Source of the DNA: Gemmatimonadota bacterium
GTDB lineage: Bacteria > Gemmatimonadota > Gemmatimonadetes > Longimicrobiales > Gaopeijiaceae
Assembly: GCA_003248075.1 (NCBI GenBank)
Contig: QJYK01000304.1
Span: forward strand, 1-58,759
Reading direction: 5' to 3'
Length of the DNA stretch: 58,759 nt
Program-made: the position numbers and the translations under genes
Shown: in pieces, positions 44,363-53,098 of the stretch
Position numbering within the stretch: position 1 is the first letter of the stretch
Layout of the letters: every line of letters starts with the position of its first letter
Notes under the pieces: generated by a model
What the model was told of the DNA's origin: nothing
Database searches by the model: none
Seen by the model: the letters and a program-made list of their open reading frames with translations, nothing else

Positions 44363-46653
44363 CGCTCACGCCGAGGGGACACGGCGACGGGCGATGGGGG
44401 GAGACCGGATCGTATCGCGCTCTGTGCCGCCGCGAGGCGCGCCGTAGGCACCCGGAAGGGTGCGCACGACACGTGGTCCACCCCGGCGTCATGGAAGAAG
44501 GCCATGGAAACCGGATCCCCGCCGTGCTCTCCGCACACACCCACCAACAGCCTCGGATTGCCCTTCCGCCCCTCCACGGTCGCCATCGAAACCAGTCGGC
44601 CCACCCCCTGCACATCGAGGGATCGGAAGGGATCGTCCTTCAGGATGCCCTGTTCCAGATAGAGAGGCAGGAACGTGCCCAGATCGTCCCTCGACAGCCC
44701 GAGCGTCGTCCGGGTCAGATCGTCCGTGCCGATGGAAAAGAAGTCCGCGTGACGGGCGATCTGCCTGGCAGTCAGCGCCGCCCGGGGCACCTCGATCATG
44801 GCCCCGAGCGCGTACGGAATGCCTCGCCCGGCCTGCTCGAAGACGTCCCTCGCCACGCGTTCGACCACCCTTCTTTGAGTCTCGAGCTCCTGTGCAGACC
44901 GCACGAACGGGATCACGATCTCCGGGTGCACGACGAGGCCCTCGGCCGTGACCGCCAGCGCGGCCTGGAACAGCGCCCGGGCCTGCATGGCGGTCACCTC
45001 CGGGAAACAAATGCCGACGCGCGCACCGCGGCGCCCCGGCATGGGGTTCGACTCGCGCATGCGTAGGATGGCAGTCGTGAGCTCGAGCGGGTCCCGCCCC
45101 GTGCGCTCCGCCAGCTCCCTGATGCCGTCCCGGTCCGTGGGGAGGAGCTCATGGAGCGGAGAATCGAGCATCCGGATGGCCACCGGCAGGCCGGCCATAG
45201 CGCGGAAGATCCCCTCGAAGTCCGCGCGTTGCATCGGCGACAGAAGCTCCAGGGCGCGGGCGCGGTCGCGATCGGAGCGCGCGACGATCAGCTCCCTCAC
45301 GACGCCCAGTCGGTCCTCCCCGACCAACATGTGCTCGGTTCGGCACAGCCCGATCCCCTCGGCCCCCAGCTCCCGCGCCCGTGCCGCCTCGGCGGGACCG
45401 TCCGCATTCGCACGAACCGCGAGGGTACGCACATCGTCCGCCCACCCCAGAAGGCGCCCCAGCTCGGGTGGGGAGGCCGCCAGCTCCTCGACCCCGGCGG
45501 AGGGATCGACGGACGAGTGGAGGACCTCCTCGATCCGCTCGGGGTCGATACGGAGCAGCGCGGTCCGCCGATCGATCAGACCTTCGTCCGCCATGTCCAC
45601 CGCGATCTTCACTGCGGCGCGGGCAGAGCGCTCGCCGGCCCGCGTCTGAAGTATGTACAGCTCCCCGCGCTCCACGATGAAGTCGAGGTCCTGCATGTCG
45701 CGATAGTGCGACTCCAGAAGCCGCCGGACCTGCTCCAGCTCTCCCAGCGCGACACCGAAGCGCCCCTGAAGCTCCACGATCGGCTTGGGGTCACGGACCC
45801 CCGCGACCCCGTCTTCGCGCTGTTCGTTCGAAAGGAACTCACCGAAGAGGCGGGCCTCCCCGGACGAGGGGTCGCGGGTGAACGCGACCCCGCTGGCCGA
45901 GTCGTCACCACGGTTGCCGTACACCATCGCCATGACGTTGACCGCGGTCCCCAGGTCGGTGCGGATGCCACGCACCCGTCGATCGTCTCGCGCGCGCCGC
46001 GTGTCCCAGGAGCCGAAGACGGCGAGCACCGCCTCGCGGAGCTGAGCCCACGGGTCCGCCGGAATGTCCCGTCCCGACGCCTCGCGTACGCAACCTCGAA
46101 ACCTCGTCACGAGGGTCCGTAGGCTCGAGAGATCGAGCTCCGCATCATGCGCCACTCGCGACGACCGCCGGGCCTCCGCGAGCGCGCGCTCGAAGACCGC
46201 ACCGCCGACGCCGAGAACCACCTGCCCGTAGAGCTGCACGAAGCGGCGGTGACAGTCCAGCGCGAAGCGCTCTCCTGCCGCGCGGCCAAGAGCCCGGATC
46301 GAGTCCTCGGTCGACCCCACATCAAGAATCGTGTCCATCGTCCCGGGCATCGACACGGCACTCCCGCGGCCGACCGAGACCAGCAGGGGTTCGGCCCGGT
46401 CGTCTCCGAATGCCCTCCCGGTGCGCACCGTCAGCATGCGCATCGCCTCCTGGATTTCCTTCCAAAGGCCGGATGGAGGCTCGCCGGTCCTCAGGAACAC
46501 CCTACACGCTTCGGTGGTGACGGTGAAGCCGGGGGGAACATTGAGCCCGATACGGCTCATCTCGCCCAGCTGCGCCCCGATGCTCCCGAGGATCGCCTGG
46601 TCGTCGCGCCCACCGTCCGCCTCGCCACCACCGAAGGAGTAGACCCAACGCAT
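44323..46653 (-). CDS. PPDK-like protein lacking the phosphohistidine domain
   Basis: 776-aa homologue of pyruvate phosphate dikinase (usually about 880-900 aa). The N-terminal ATP-grasp part (about 1-345) and C-terminal PEP/pyruvate barrel (about 402-745) are both recognisable. The swivel domain with GGMTSHAAVVAR is absent: 'RIDPERIEEVLHSSVDPSAG' (369-387) is followed after about 14 residues by 'LGWADDVRTLAVRANADG' (402-419). Compared with Clostridium symbiosum PPDK, the nucleotide-site Lys22 appears as Ile25 (GSIGA), Arg92 as Gly95 and Glu323 as Asp. In the barrel, Arg561, Arg617, Glu745 and Cys831 counterparts are kept ('IRMLDSPLHELLP', 'RRGARVG', 'AMIEVPRAAL', 'CGEHGGDP'), but Asn768 is Asp ('IGTDDLTR'). 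It cannot run the normal dikinase cycle alone. It lies 24 bases downstream of the OMP gene and is probably co-transcribed. Confidence 0.82.
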   Translation of the reverse strand: MRWVYSFGGGEADGGRDDQAILGSIGAQLGEMSRIGLNVPPGFTVTTEACRVFLRTGEPPSGLWKEIQEAMRMLTVRTGRAFGDDRAEPLLVSVGRGSAVSMPGTMDTILDVGSTEDSIRALGRAAGERFALDCHRRFVQLYGQVVLGVGGAVFERALAEARRSSRVAHDAELDLSSLRTLVTRFRGCVREASGRDIPADPWAQLREAVLAVFGSWDTRRARDDRRVRGIRTDLGTAVNVMAMVYGNRGDDSASGVAFTRDPSSGEARLFGEFLSNEQREDGVAGVRDPKPIVELQGRFGVALGELEQVRRLLESHYRDMQDLDFIVERGELYILQTRAGERSARAAVKIAVDMADEGLIDRRTALLRIDPERIEEVLHSSVDPSAGVEELAASPPELGRLLGWADDVRTLAVRANADGPAEAARARELGAEGIGLCRTEHMLVGEDRLGVVRELIVARSDRDRARALELLSPMQRADFEGIFRAMAGLPVAIRMLDSPLHELLPTDRDGIRELAERTGRDPLELTTAILRMRESNPMPGRRGARVGICFPEVTAMQARALFQAALAVTAEGLVVHPEIVIPFVRSAQELETQRRVVERVARDVFEQAGRGIPYALGAMIEVPRAALTARQIARHADFFSIGTDDLTRTTLGLSRDDLGTFLPLYLEQGILKDDPFRSLDVQGVGRLVSMATVEGRKGNPRLLVGVCGEHGGDPVSMAFFHDAGVDHVSCAPFRVPTARLAAAQSAIRSGLPPSPVAVSPRRERQGAPAARVAVRA

Positions 46654-46677
46654 GTGCGTGGCCCCGTATTCCGGACG

Positions 46678-47313
46678 CTAGCGATTGCCCGAGATGCTGA
46701 ACGTCACCCCCGCGCTGAGCATGAGATCGTTCTGCGTCACGTTGTCGACGCTGGCCACGCGCGACTCGAACCAGGTGAGGCAATCGCGCACCTCGAGTCG
46801 CAGGGCCGCCAACGACGTCACGGGGATCGTCAGGCCGGCCGCGATATTCCCCATCCACTCGGTATGGTTGTACCACGTCGAGACCTGGTAGTCGTATGTC
46901 TCACCTCCGACTCCCAGCCCGAAGAACGGACGGACCGCGCCGTCCATCGGGAGATGGAAGACGAAGTTCAGGCTGTACATGTAGGAGTTCGCGTCGACGG
47001 AGTTGCTGAACCCCGAGCTGGCCTGCAGGCCCGTCGAGACCCAGGAGAACATGCCTTCGATCGCGTACCGGTCCTCGAGCCGTAGCCCGAGCAGCACTCC
47101 CAGCGTGGGCCCGTCGTCGAATTTGGCCCCGCCCACCTCCAGGTCGGTGCCGTTCGTACGCCCAATGCGGAAGCGTTGAGGTGGTGAGTTCAGGAAGAAG
47201 GTCCCCCCCGCGAACGGGGTGATCTCGAGGCCCACCTGGGCCGCGACCGGCTTCGGCGCCCCCAGGGCACCGAACGCCAGCAGGCTCAGGAGGACGAACC
47301 GTAGAGGTTTCAT
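46678..47313 (-). CDS. Outer-membrane beta-barrel protein
   Basis: 211-aa protein with a signal peptide ('LSLLAFGALGAPKPVAAQ') and an alternating beta-barrel pattern ('GLEITPFAGGTFFL', 'TLGVLLGLRLEDRYAIEGMFSWVS', 'YMYSLNFVFHLPMDGAVRPFFGLGVGGETYDYQ', 'GNIAAGLTIPVTSLAALRLEVRD', 'NDLMLSAGVTFSISGNR'), about eight strands, of the OmpA/OprF N-terminal type. The ATG at 47313 has GGAGG 5 bases upstream, better than the ATG 12 bases earlier. First gene of the OMP-PPDK-like unit, with a candidate sigma54 promoter 65 bases upstream. Confidence 0.75.
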   Translation of the reverse strand: MKPLRFVLLSLLAFGALGAPKPVAAQVGLEITPFAGGTFFLNSPPQRFRIGRTNGTDLEVGGAKFDDGPTLGVLLGLRLEDRYAIEGMFSWVSTGLQASSGFSNSVDANSYMYSLNFVFHLPMDGAVRPFFGLGVGGETYDYQVSTWYNHTEWMGNIAAGLTIPVTSLAALRLEVRDCLTWFESRVASVDNVTQNDLMLSAGVTFSISGNR

Positions 47314-47345
47314 GATGGCCTCCATGATTGGAAAGGACTCGATAC

Positions 47346-47362
47346 GGGACCCCTGGGGTCCC
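47346..47362. repeat. Perfect 17-bp palindrome in the OMP leader
   Basis: GGGACCCC-T-GGGGTCCC. It lies at about +5 to +21 of the transcript expected from the neighbouring sigma54 site, 32 bases before the OMP ATG. It may be a repressor operator or a 5' RNA hairpin. Confidence 0.5.
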
Positions 47363-47377
47363 GGCCCGGTGGAGGAT

Positions 47378-47391
47378 GCATCGGAGGTACC
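47378..47391 (-). promoter_or_regulatory. Candidate sigma54 promoter of the OMP-PPDK-like unit
   Basis: The minus strand reads GGTAC-CTCCG-ATGC, preceded by T and followed by A as in TGGYAY-N5-WTGCA. It shares CCGATGC with the hsp20 and BON sites. The predicted start is near 47366. Confidence 0.55.
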
Positions 47392-47614
47392 ACGGGTCCC
47401 GACGCGGGGGGTGGCCCCGCGAAAAGCATTGTGGCAGTGGCGGTTCGCCCGATGGATCACCCGATGACCGCCCCTCCACGCCGCTCGGCGCGGGGACATC
47501 TTGTCCCAGGCCAGGCGGGCACCGCGGGCACCTCGGGGGCGCATGGGCACACGGCGACGGGTCTGCCCGCCCCTTCCCCGGAAACCCCGGCGCGGCGCGT
47601 CCGTACGTGACGCC

Positions 47615-48388
47615 ATGAACCCTGAGAATCTCACCCGGCGGCGTTTCCTGGCGAGCGGGCTCGCTTCGCTGGCCGCACCCTCCCTGATGGCCTGCGGCCT
47701 GGAGCGTGGCGGCATCGAGCCCTACGAGGGAAACCCACGCCTCGAGGCCCGACCGGCCGCGCCCAGCGGGACCATCGAGCCGGGCGCCACCCAGTTGGGA
47801 ATCGAGATCGGTCGCGACGCCATCCTATGGGTACCCCGGGGCTACACGCCCGACGCCGCCGTCCCGCTGATGGTGGCGCTCCATGGGGCGGGCGGCTCAG
47901 CGGAAAACTGGTCCGGCTTCCAGACCCACTGCGACGGGCGGGGCATGCTCCTTCTGGCCGTGGACTCCCGGGGCTCGACGTGGGACCGCGTGCGCGGTCC
48001 CTTCGGTCCGGACGTCTTCTTCATCGACCAGGCTCTCGCCTACACGTTCGAGCGCTGCAATGTGGACTCCGGTCGCCTCTGTCTCGGCGGCTTCTCGGAC
48101 GGTGCATCGTACGCGCTGTCTCTGGGCGTCTCCAACGGGGACCTGTTCACGCATCTGATCGCGTTCTCTCCGGGCTTCTTCTGGCCCGCCGATCCCATCG
48201 TGGGGAAGCCCCGCGTTTTCGTGTCGCACGGGAACTCGGACCCGGTGCTCAACGTCGCCGCGAGTCGGGACAACATCGTGCCCATGTTCCGCTCCGACGG
48301 CTACGAGGTCACCTACCACGAGTTCCAGGGAGGGCACGAGGTGCCGGCCTCGATCGCGGACGACGCCCTGGACTGGGTGCTCGTCTGA
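47615..48388 (+). CDS. Secreted esterase/phospholipase-like alpha/beta hydrolase
   Basis: 257-aa exported hydrolase. The N-terminus 'MNPENLTRRRFLASGLASLAAPSLMACG' combines a Tat-like RRRF motif with a lipobox (LMAC), so a folded Tat-exported lipoprotein is likely. Catalytic parts: 'LMVALHGAGGSAENW' (oxyanion), nucleophile Ser in GGFSDGAS, Asp in 'HGNSDPVLN', His in 'QGGHEVPAS'. This arrangement is typical of carboxylesterase/phospholipase and PHB-depolymerase-like enzymes (200-260 aa). The ATG at 47615 begins directly with the Tat signal. Its stop is 10 bases from the convergent ADOP gene. Confidence 0.82.
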   Translation: MNPENLTRRRFLASGLASLAAPSLMACGLERGGIEPYEGNPRLEARPAAPSGTIEPGATQLGIEIGRDAILWVPRGYTPDAAVPLMVALHGAGGSAENWSGFQTHCDGRGMLLLAVDSRGSTWDRVRGPFGPDVFFIDQALAYTFERCNVDSGRLCLGGFSDGASYALSLGVSNGDLFTHLIAFSPGFFWPADPIVGKPRVFVSHGNSDPVLNVAASRDNIVPMFRSDGYEVTYHEFQGGHEVPASIADDALDWVLV

Positions 48389-48397
48389 ACCGACCCG

Positions 48398-51091
48398 TCA
48401 CTCCGCGCCGAGTACGTCCGCCGGCGCCTTCCTGGAGGCTCGCCACGCGGGCACGGCAGCGGCGGCGATCGCGACCACCAGCATGGCCGTCGACACCACC
48501 GTGAAGGTCGCCACGTCCGTGGCCTCCACCTCGAAGAGCAGGCTGCGCAGGACTCGTCCACCCAGGAGCGCGGCTCCGCCGCCGACCAGCATCCCGGCTG
48601 TCGCGAGGCGGACCCCGTCGAAGACGACGGAGCGTGCTACGTCCCCGGCCCGGGCCCCGAGGGCGCGTCGGAGCGCGATCTCGGGACCTCGCTGGCCGAC
48701 CGTGAACGCCAGGACACCGTAGATGCCCACGCAGGCCAGCGAGAGCGCCAGCACGCTGAACAGGCCCATGAGGAACGCCGCGAGGCGCGGTGTCGCCGTC
48801 TGGGCGCGGTACAGCTCGCGGAGGGACGCCAACGAGAACAGCGGCACGCCTGGATCGAGCGCGCGCACGGTCTCGCGCAGCGCGGTCGCGACCGCGGGGG
48901 CGGCGCCGGCGACCCGGAACGAGACCTCCAGGTTCCTGGAGGGGATCTGCCGGATGGAGAAGAATACGTCCGGGCTGTTCTGCTCCTCCAGCATCGACTG
49001 GGTGAGGTTCCGGTAACGCACGTTCTCCACGACTCCCACGATCTCGGCGAGGTTGTCGGGGTCGGCCGGATTTCCGACCCAGATCGACCGACCCACACCA
49101 CCGGAGCCCTCGGGAAACACCCGATCGACGAATGCCTGCGTGACGATCGCGACACCGCGCGAGGTCTCGTCGTCGCTGTCCTCGAGGAAGCGCCCGTCCA
49201 GGAGCTCGACGCCCAGATTGCGGAAGTAGCCCGGGCTGACCGAATGCCGGTGGTAGCGGATGCGGGTCTGCGGGTCGTCCTCCCGCGCGATGTAGGCCCC
49301 ACTGCTCCCACCGCGGAAGGGGAAGTCCGACGACACCGCCACCGAACCGACGCCTGGTAGCGCTCCGACCCGGGCAATCAGCTCCTCTGTGAGCCGGCGC
49401 AGCGACGCGGCGTCCGGGTAGCGCTCACGCGGCGGCTGGAGTCGGAATGCCCAGACTCCGTCCATCTCGAGCCCGGGGTCCACAGTCAGCTGTGCGCGGA
49501 AGCTGCGCGTGAGGAGGCCGGCGCCCACCAGGAGGAGCAGCGCCAGACCGACCTGGGTGACCACGAACACCTGCTGGGCGCGACCGCGGCCCCCGCGCAC
49601 GGCACGGTTGCCGGCTCGGAGCGCCGTGGCGACGTCACGGCGTGCGGAGGCCACGGCGGGTACCAGGCCGGCGAAGAGACCCACGGCGGTGAGTACCAGG
49701 AGCGTGAAGCCGAAGGCCCGCGGTGACATCGCGACCTCCGCGTACCCAGGCAGCACGCTCGGCGGGATGAGGGGCGCCAGCGCACGTAGCCCCAAAGTGG
49801 CGAGCACCAGGCCGACCGCGCCACCCAGGCCGGCCAGCACGAGACTCTCGGTGAGGAGCTGCGTCGCCACCCGGCCGCTCTGGGCCCCGACGGCGCGCCT
49901 CACCACGAGCTCGAGTGTGCGGGCGTTCGCCCGGACCAGAAGCAGGTTCGCCACATTCGCCGAGGCGATCACCAGCAAGAGCGCCCCGGCGCCGAAGAGC
50001 ACCCACAGAAGACTTCCCGTCGTGCCCAGGAAGCCTTCCCGGAAGCTCTGCACCTGAGCGAAGCGGTCCTGGTTCTCGTCCGGGTGGAGCGCCTGCAGGT
50101 CGGTCGCGATGGCGTCCATCTCGGCCTGGGCCCGTTCGAGGTCGACGCCCGGGGCCAGCCGTCCGACGACCGGCAGGAATCGGGAGCCGCGCGATTCGAG
50201 CAGTTGGACCGGGGCCACCAGGGAGATCATCCCCATCGGGAACCACAGGTCCACATCCAGGTTGACGCCAACGAAGTCCGCGGACATCACGCCGATCACG
50301 CCGACGGTGTGCTCGTTCAGGTCGAGCGTTCGACCGATCACGGACGGGTCGCCTCCGAAGGATCTTTGCCAGAGCGCGTGCGAGAGCACCACGACCGGGT
50401 AGCCGTCCGGGGTTGCGTACTCCTCCTGGGTGAACGTCCGGCCGATCAGGGCGGTGCCGCCGAGCAGGGCGAAGTACCCTTCGCCGACCATCTCCGCGCT
50501 CAGTCGTTCCGCCTGGCCCCCGGCGGCGAGCGTGACGCCGCTGAGGTCCACCGCCACCATCGGGTCGATCGCGCGCGAACGCTCCTTCCAGTCCCGGAAC
50601 TCCGGGATGGAAGCCATGCGCACGGCCTGCTGCCCATCCTGCAGCTGGTAGCCGTTGACGAACACGAGACGATCGGCGTCAGGGAACGGCAGCGCGCGCA
50701 GCACCGCCGAGTCGAGGACGCTGAAGATCGCCGTGTTGCCGGCCAGCGCGATCGCGAGCGTCAACACCGCCATCGCGGTGAAGCCCGGATTCCTGCGGAA
50801 CGTTCTCAGCGCGTAGCGCAGATCCTGCACGAGCTGCCCCATATTCAGCCACCTCCCCCCGTCGTCTCGTGTCGTCCGTCCTGTTTCCCGGCGCGTGCGT
50901 CGCGCCACGTCACGCGGGTCGCCGAACCGTGCCAGCGCCTCCCGGCGGGCCTCCTCCGGCGACCATCCCTCACCCACGAGCTCCTCGGTACGAAGCTCGA
51001 GGTACAGCTGGAGCTCCTCGCGGATGTCGTCGTCCGTGCTCCCACGCAGCGCGCCGGGAGGCGGCGTCCTCCGGAACGGCCACCCCGCCAT
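48398..51091 (-). CDS. ADOP-family orphan ABC permease (second copy)
   Basis: 897-aa permease with the same plan as the one at 5129-7741. N-terminal helix-rich 'DIREELQLYLELRTEELVGEGWSPEEARREALARFGDPRDVARR', then 'DLRYALRTFRRNPGFTAMAVLTLAIALAGNTAIFSVLDSAVLRALPFP', the classical ADOP opening with its first transmembrane segment. A MacB-like periplasmic domain, three membrane segments (about 395-520), a second periplasmic domain, and three final segments (about 775-890) ending 'WRASRKAPADVLGAE' follow. The start overlaps the PadR stop (TGATG). No ATPase gene is adjacent. Confidence 0.87.
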   Translation of the reverse strand: MAGWPFRRTPPPGALRGSTDDDIREELQLYLELRTEELVGEGWSPEEARREALARFGDPRDVARRTRRETGRTTRDDGGRWLNMGQLVQDLRYALRTFRRNPGFTAMAVLTLAIALAGNTAIFSVLDSAVLRALPFPDADRLVFVNGYQLQDGQQAVRMASIPEFRDWKERSRAIDPMVAVDLSGVTLAAGGQAERLSAEMVGEGYFALLGGTALIGRTFTQEEYATPDGYPVVVLSHALWQRSFGGDPSVIGRTLDLNEHTVGVIGVMSADFVGVNLDVDLWFPMGMISLVAPVQLLESRGSRFLPVVGRLAPGVDLERAQAEMDAIATDLQALHPDENQDRFAQVQSFREGFLGTTGSLLWVLFGAGALLLVIASANVANLLLVRANARTLELVVRRAVGAQSGRVATQLLTESLVLAGLGGAVGLVLATLGLRALAPLIPPSVLPGYAEVAMSPRAFGFTLLVLTAVGLFAGLVPAVASARRDVATALRAGNRAVRGGRGRAQQVFVVTQVGLALLLLVGAGLLTRSFRAQLTVDPGLEMDGVWAFRLQPPRERYPDAASLRRLTEELIARVGALPGVGSVAVSSDFPFRGGSSGAYIAREDDPQTRIRYHRHSVSPGYFRNLGVELLDGRFLEDSDDETSRGVAIVTQAFVDRVFPEGSGGVGRSIWVGNPADPDNLAEIVGVVENVRYRNLTQSMLEEQNSPDVFFSIRQIPSRNLEVSFRVAGAAPAVATALRETVRALDPGVPLFSLASLRELYRAQTATPRLAAFLMGLFSVLALSLACVGIYGVLAFTVGQRGPEIALRRALGARAGDVARSVVFDGVRLATAGMLVGGGAALLGGRVLRSLLFEVEATDVATFTVVSTAMLVVAIAAAAVPAWRASRKAPADVLGAE

Positions 51092-51423
51092 CAGGACCCC
51101 AGGCCTTCCAGGACCGCCGAGACGGCTCCGGAGAACTCGCTCCAACGGGCCGACTCCGACTCGAGGTGGGCCGAGCCGGCCTGGGTGACACGGTAGAACT
51201 TCGCACGTCGACCCGTATCGGTTTGGCCCCACGCCGACTCCAGCAGTCCCTTTCGCTCCAGGCGGTGCAGGGCGGGGTACAGGGCGCCCTCGTCCACGGT
51301 GAGCACCCCCTCGCTCGCGTCCCGGATCGCCTTGCCGATGGCGTAGCCGTGAAGCGGCGTCCCCTGCGCCGTGCGCAGGATGAGGATGTCCAGCGTGCCG
51401 GTGAAGAGATCGCTTCCGCTCAT
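51091..51423 (-). CDS. PadR-family transcriptional repressor (second copy)
   Basis: 110-aa PadR winged-helix regulator: 'LFTGTLDILILRTAQGTPLHGYAIGKAIRDASEGVLTVDEGALYPALHRLERKGLLESAW' and 'YRVTQAGSAHLESE'. It is translationally coupled to the ADOP permease. The ATG at 51423 is chosen because the conserved core starts 8 residues later; upstream in-frame sequence is Arg-rich and untypical. The 44-bp palindrome 48 bases upstream overlaps its predicted promoter, implying autorepression. Confidence 0.85.
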   Translation of the reverse strand: MSGSDLFTGTLDILILRTAQGTPLHGYAIGKAIRDASEGVLTVDEGALYPALHRLERKGLLESAWGQTDTGRRAKFYRVTQAGSAHLESESARWSEFSGAVSAVLEGLGS

Positions 51424-51470
51424 GACTCGGGGCCTTCGAGATCGACGGGTCCGCCGGCATCCTCGTGATA

Positions 51471-51514
51471 CCTTGTTCACTCAGGGATAGCACCGAACCC
51501 CTGAGTGGTCAAGG
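51471..51514 (-). promoter_or_regulatory. 44-bp palindromic operator/promoter of the second PadR unit
   Basis: On the minus strand, arms CCTTG-N2-CACTCAGGG and CCCTGAGTG-N2-CAAGG are perfect complements, separated by 12 bases. The same strand carries TTGACC (51507-51512), a 17-base spacer and TGC-TATCCC (TAT at 51487-51489), a sigma70-type extended -10 promoter inside the palindrome. The predicted start is near 51477. Confidence 0.6.
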
Positions 51515-51617
51515 GGTCCGCCCCCGACAGCCTGTGGCGGCACGCGAGCCGTGCGTTGACGCGTGGGGCCGGTCCCGAGATGGTACTCGGCGCCGATCCC
51601 GAGACACGCGAGGCGAC

Positions 51618-53045
51618 ATGCCTACAGCCGATGAACATCTGAGCCGCAACCTACCCGAGATCCTCGACGCCTTTGCGGAGCTCGTCGCCATCCCCAGCAT
51701 CTCGACGGATCCCGCGCATCGGGAGGACGTGCGCCGCGCTGCGGATTGGGTGCGGGCCAGAATGGAGCGGGCCGGACTCGACGCCCGCATCCATGAGACC
51801 ACGGGCCACCCCCTGGTCGTCGGCCGCCACCACGCGGGCGCCGAGGCACCGACGCTGGTCGTCTATGCCCACTACGACGTTCAGCCGCCGGACCCCTTGG
51901 AGGAGTGGCGCTCTCCGCCCTTCGAGCTCACCCGAACGGGGGACGACTTCGTGGCCCGCGGGGCCGCCGACGACAAGGCGCAGGTCGTGCTGCAGATCGC
52001 CGCGGCCGAGGCGGCCCTGGCTGCCGGGACCCTTCCGGTCAACCTCGTCCTCCTGTTCGAGGGGGAGGAGGAGATCGGGTCTCCCGGGCTGACTCCCTGG
52101 GTGCGAGAGCACGCCGGGGAGCTCGAAGCCGACCACGCGGTCATCGCCGACTCCATGATGTTCGGGGCACGACGCCCTTCCCTGATCTTCGGGATGCGGG
52201 GACTGGCATACGTCGAGATCGAGGTGCGGGTCGGCGACCACGATCTGCATTCGGGTCAGTACGGGGGGGCGGTCCCGAACCCCGCCCTGATCCTGGCCCG
52301 CATCCTGGCCTCGTTCCACGACGAGCGGGGTCGCGTCGCCATCGAGGGTTTCTACGACGACGTCCTCCCTCTCGACGACGAGCTGCGGCGAGTCTGGGGC
52401 AGCATCGGTTTCGACGATGGAGCGTTCGCACGATCCGCAGGGGGCGCTGCACTCTCGGGAGAGGAAGGGTTCGCGACGCACGAGCGTATCTGGGCACGCC
52501 CTTGCCTCGACGTGAACGGGATGGTCGCCGGGTACACGGGCCCGGGCAAGAAGACGGTCCTTCCCGCCGTCGCCCGCGCCAAGGTGAGCTGCCGGCTGGC
52601 TCCGGAGCAGGACCCGGAACGCATCGTGTCCCTGGTCGAGCGCCACGTTCGGAAGCGGACGCCGGACGGCGTCCGGGTTAACGTGCACGGACGCCAGGCC
52701 AACCGTCCCTTCCGCTCCGACCCCAGGGGGCCGCTGTTCGAGGCTGCAGCGCGCGCGCTCGGACACGTGTACGGGGTGGAGCCCGTCCGGATCGCCGGCG
52801 GCGGCACGCTTCCCATCGCGCGCGATCTCGCCGAGCTGCTCACGCCCAGCGTGGCCGTGCTGGGCTTCGCGCTGCCCGGCGCCAACATGCACGCCCCGAA
52901 CGAATGGATTCCCGTTGAGCAGATCGAGTTGGGCGCACGCTCGATGGTACGCCTCTACCAGGAGCTGGCCGGGGCGCAGGACCACGATCCGTCCCCGTCG
53001 GCGGCCCGATCAGTCCGGGATCCCGAGCGCCCCCACCCGGGGTAA
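51618..53045 (+). CDS. M20-family metallopeptidase (dipeptidase)
   Basis: 475-aa M20 peptidase (carnosinase/DapE-like dipeptidase group). Metal-binding motifs: 'LVVYAHYDVQPPDP' (His-x-Asp), 'GAADDKAQVV' (Asp), 'EGEEEIGSPG' (Glu-Glu), 'ADSMMF' (Asp) and C-terminal 'GANMHAPNEW' (His). The lid/dimer domain lies in the middle ('VGDHDLHSGQYGGAVPNP'). No signal peptide, so cytoplasmic dipeptide hydrolysis is likely. The ATG at 51618 follows GCGAGGCG. It is divergent from the PadR/ADOP unit. The C-terminal 20 residues (Pro/Arg/Asp-rich) are a non-conserved tail. Confidence 0.88.
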   Translation: MPTADEHLSRNLPEILDAFAELVAIPSISTDPAHREDVRRAADWVRARMERAGLDARIHETTGHPLVVGRHHAGAEAPTLVVYAHYDVQPPDPLEEWRSPPFELTRTGDDFVARGAADDKAQVVLQIAAAEAALAAGTLPVNLVLLFEGEEEIGSPGLTPWVREHAGELEADHAVIADSMMFGARRPSLIFGMRGLAYVEIEVRVGDHDLHSGQYGGAVPNPALILARILASFHDERGRVAIEGFYDDVLPLDDELRRVWGSIGFDDGAFARSAGGAALSGEEGFATHERIWARPCLDVNGMVAGYTGPGKKTVLPAVARAKVSCRLAPEQDPERIVSLVERHVRKRTPDGVRVNVHGRQANRPFRSDPRGPLFEAAARALGHVYGVEPVRIAGGGTLPIARDLAELLTPSVAVLGFALPGANMHAPNEWIPVEQIELGARSMVRLYQELAGAQDHDPSPSAARSVRDPERPHPG

Positions 53046-53098
53046 CAGCGACCGTATGGGGGTCGGCCCATCCGACACGGATCCGGAATGGAGCTGGG

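Larger units (their letters stand above)
47314..47614. other. Divergent intergenic region between OMP and esterase genes
   Basis: 301 bases. They contain the sigma54-like site and 17-bp palindrome described separately, a GC hairpin GCGGGG-GGTGG-CCCCGC at 47404-47420, and GGGAC-ATCTT-GTCCC at 47493-47507. The last has the half-sites of the shared upstream element in inverted order. No esterase promoter is obvious. Confidence 0.4.

Noticed and set aside
47520-47560. GGCAC-N5-GGGC resembling a sigma54 site before the esterase gene
   Set aside because: The -12 half lacks TTGC or ATGC and the region is a run of GC-rich repeats, so a chance match is likely.
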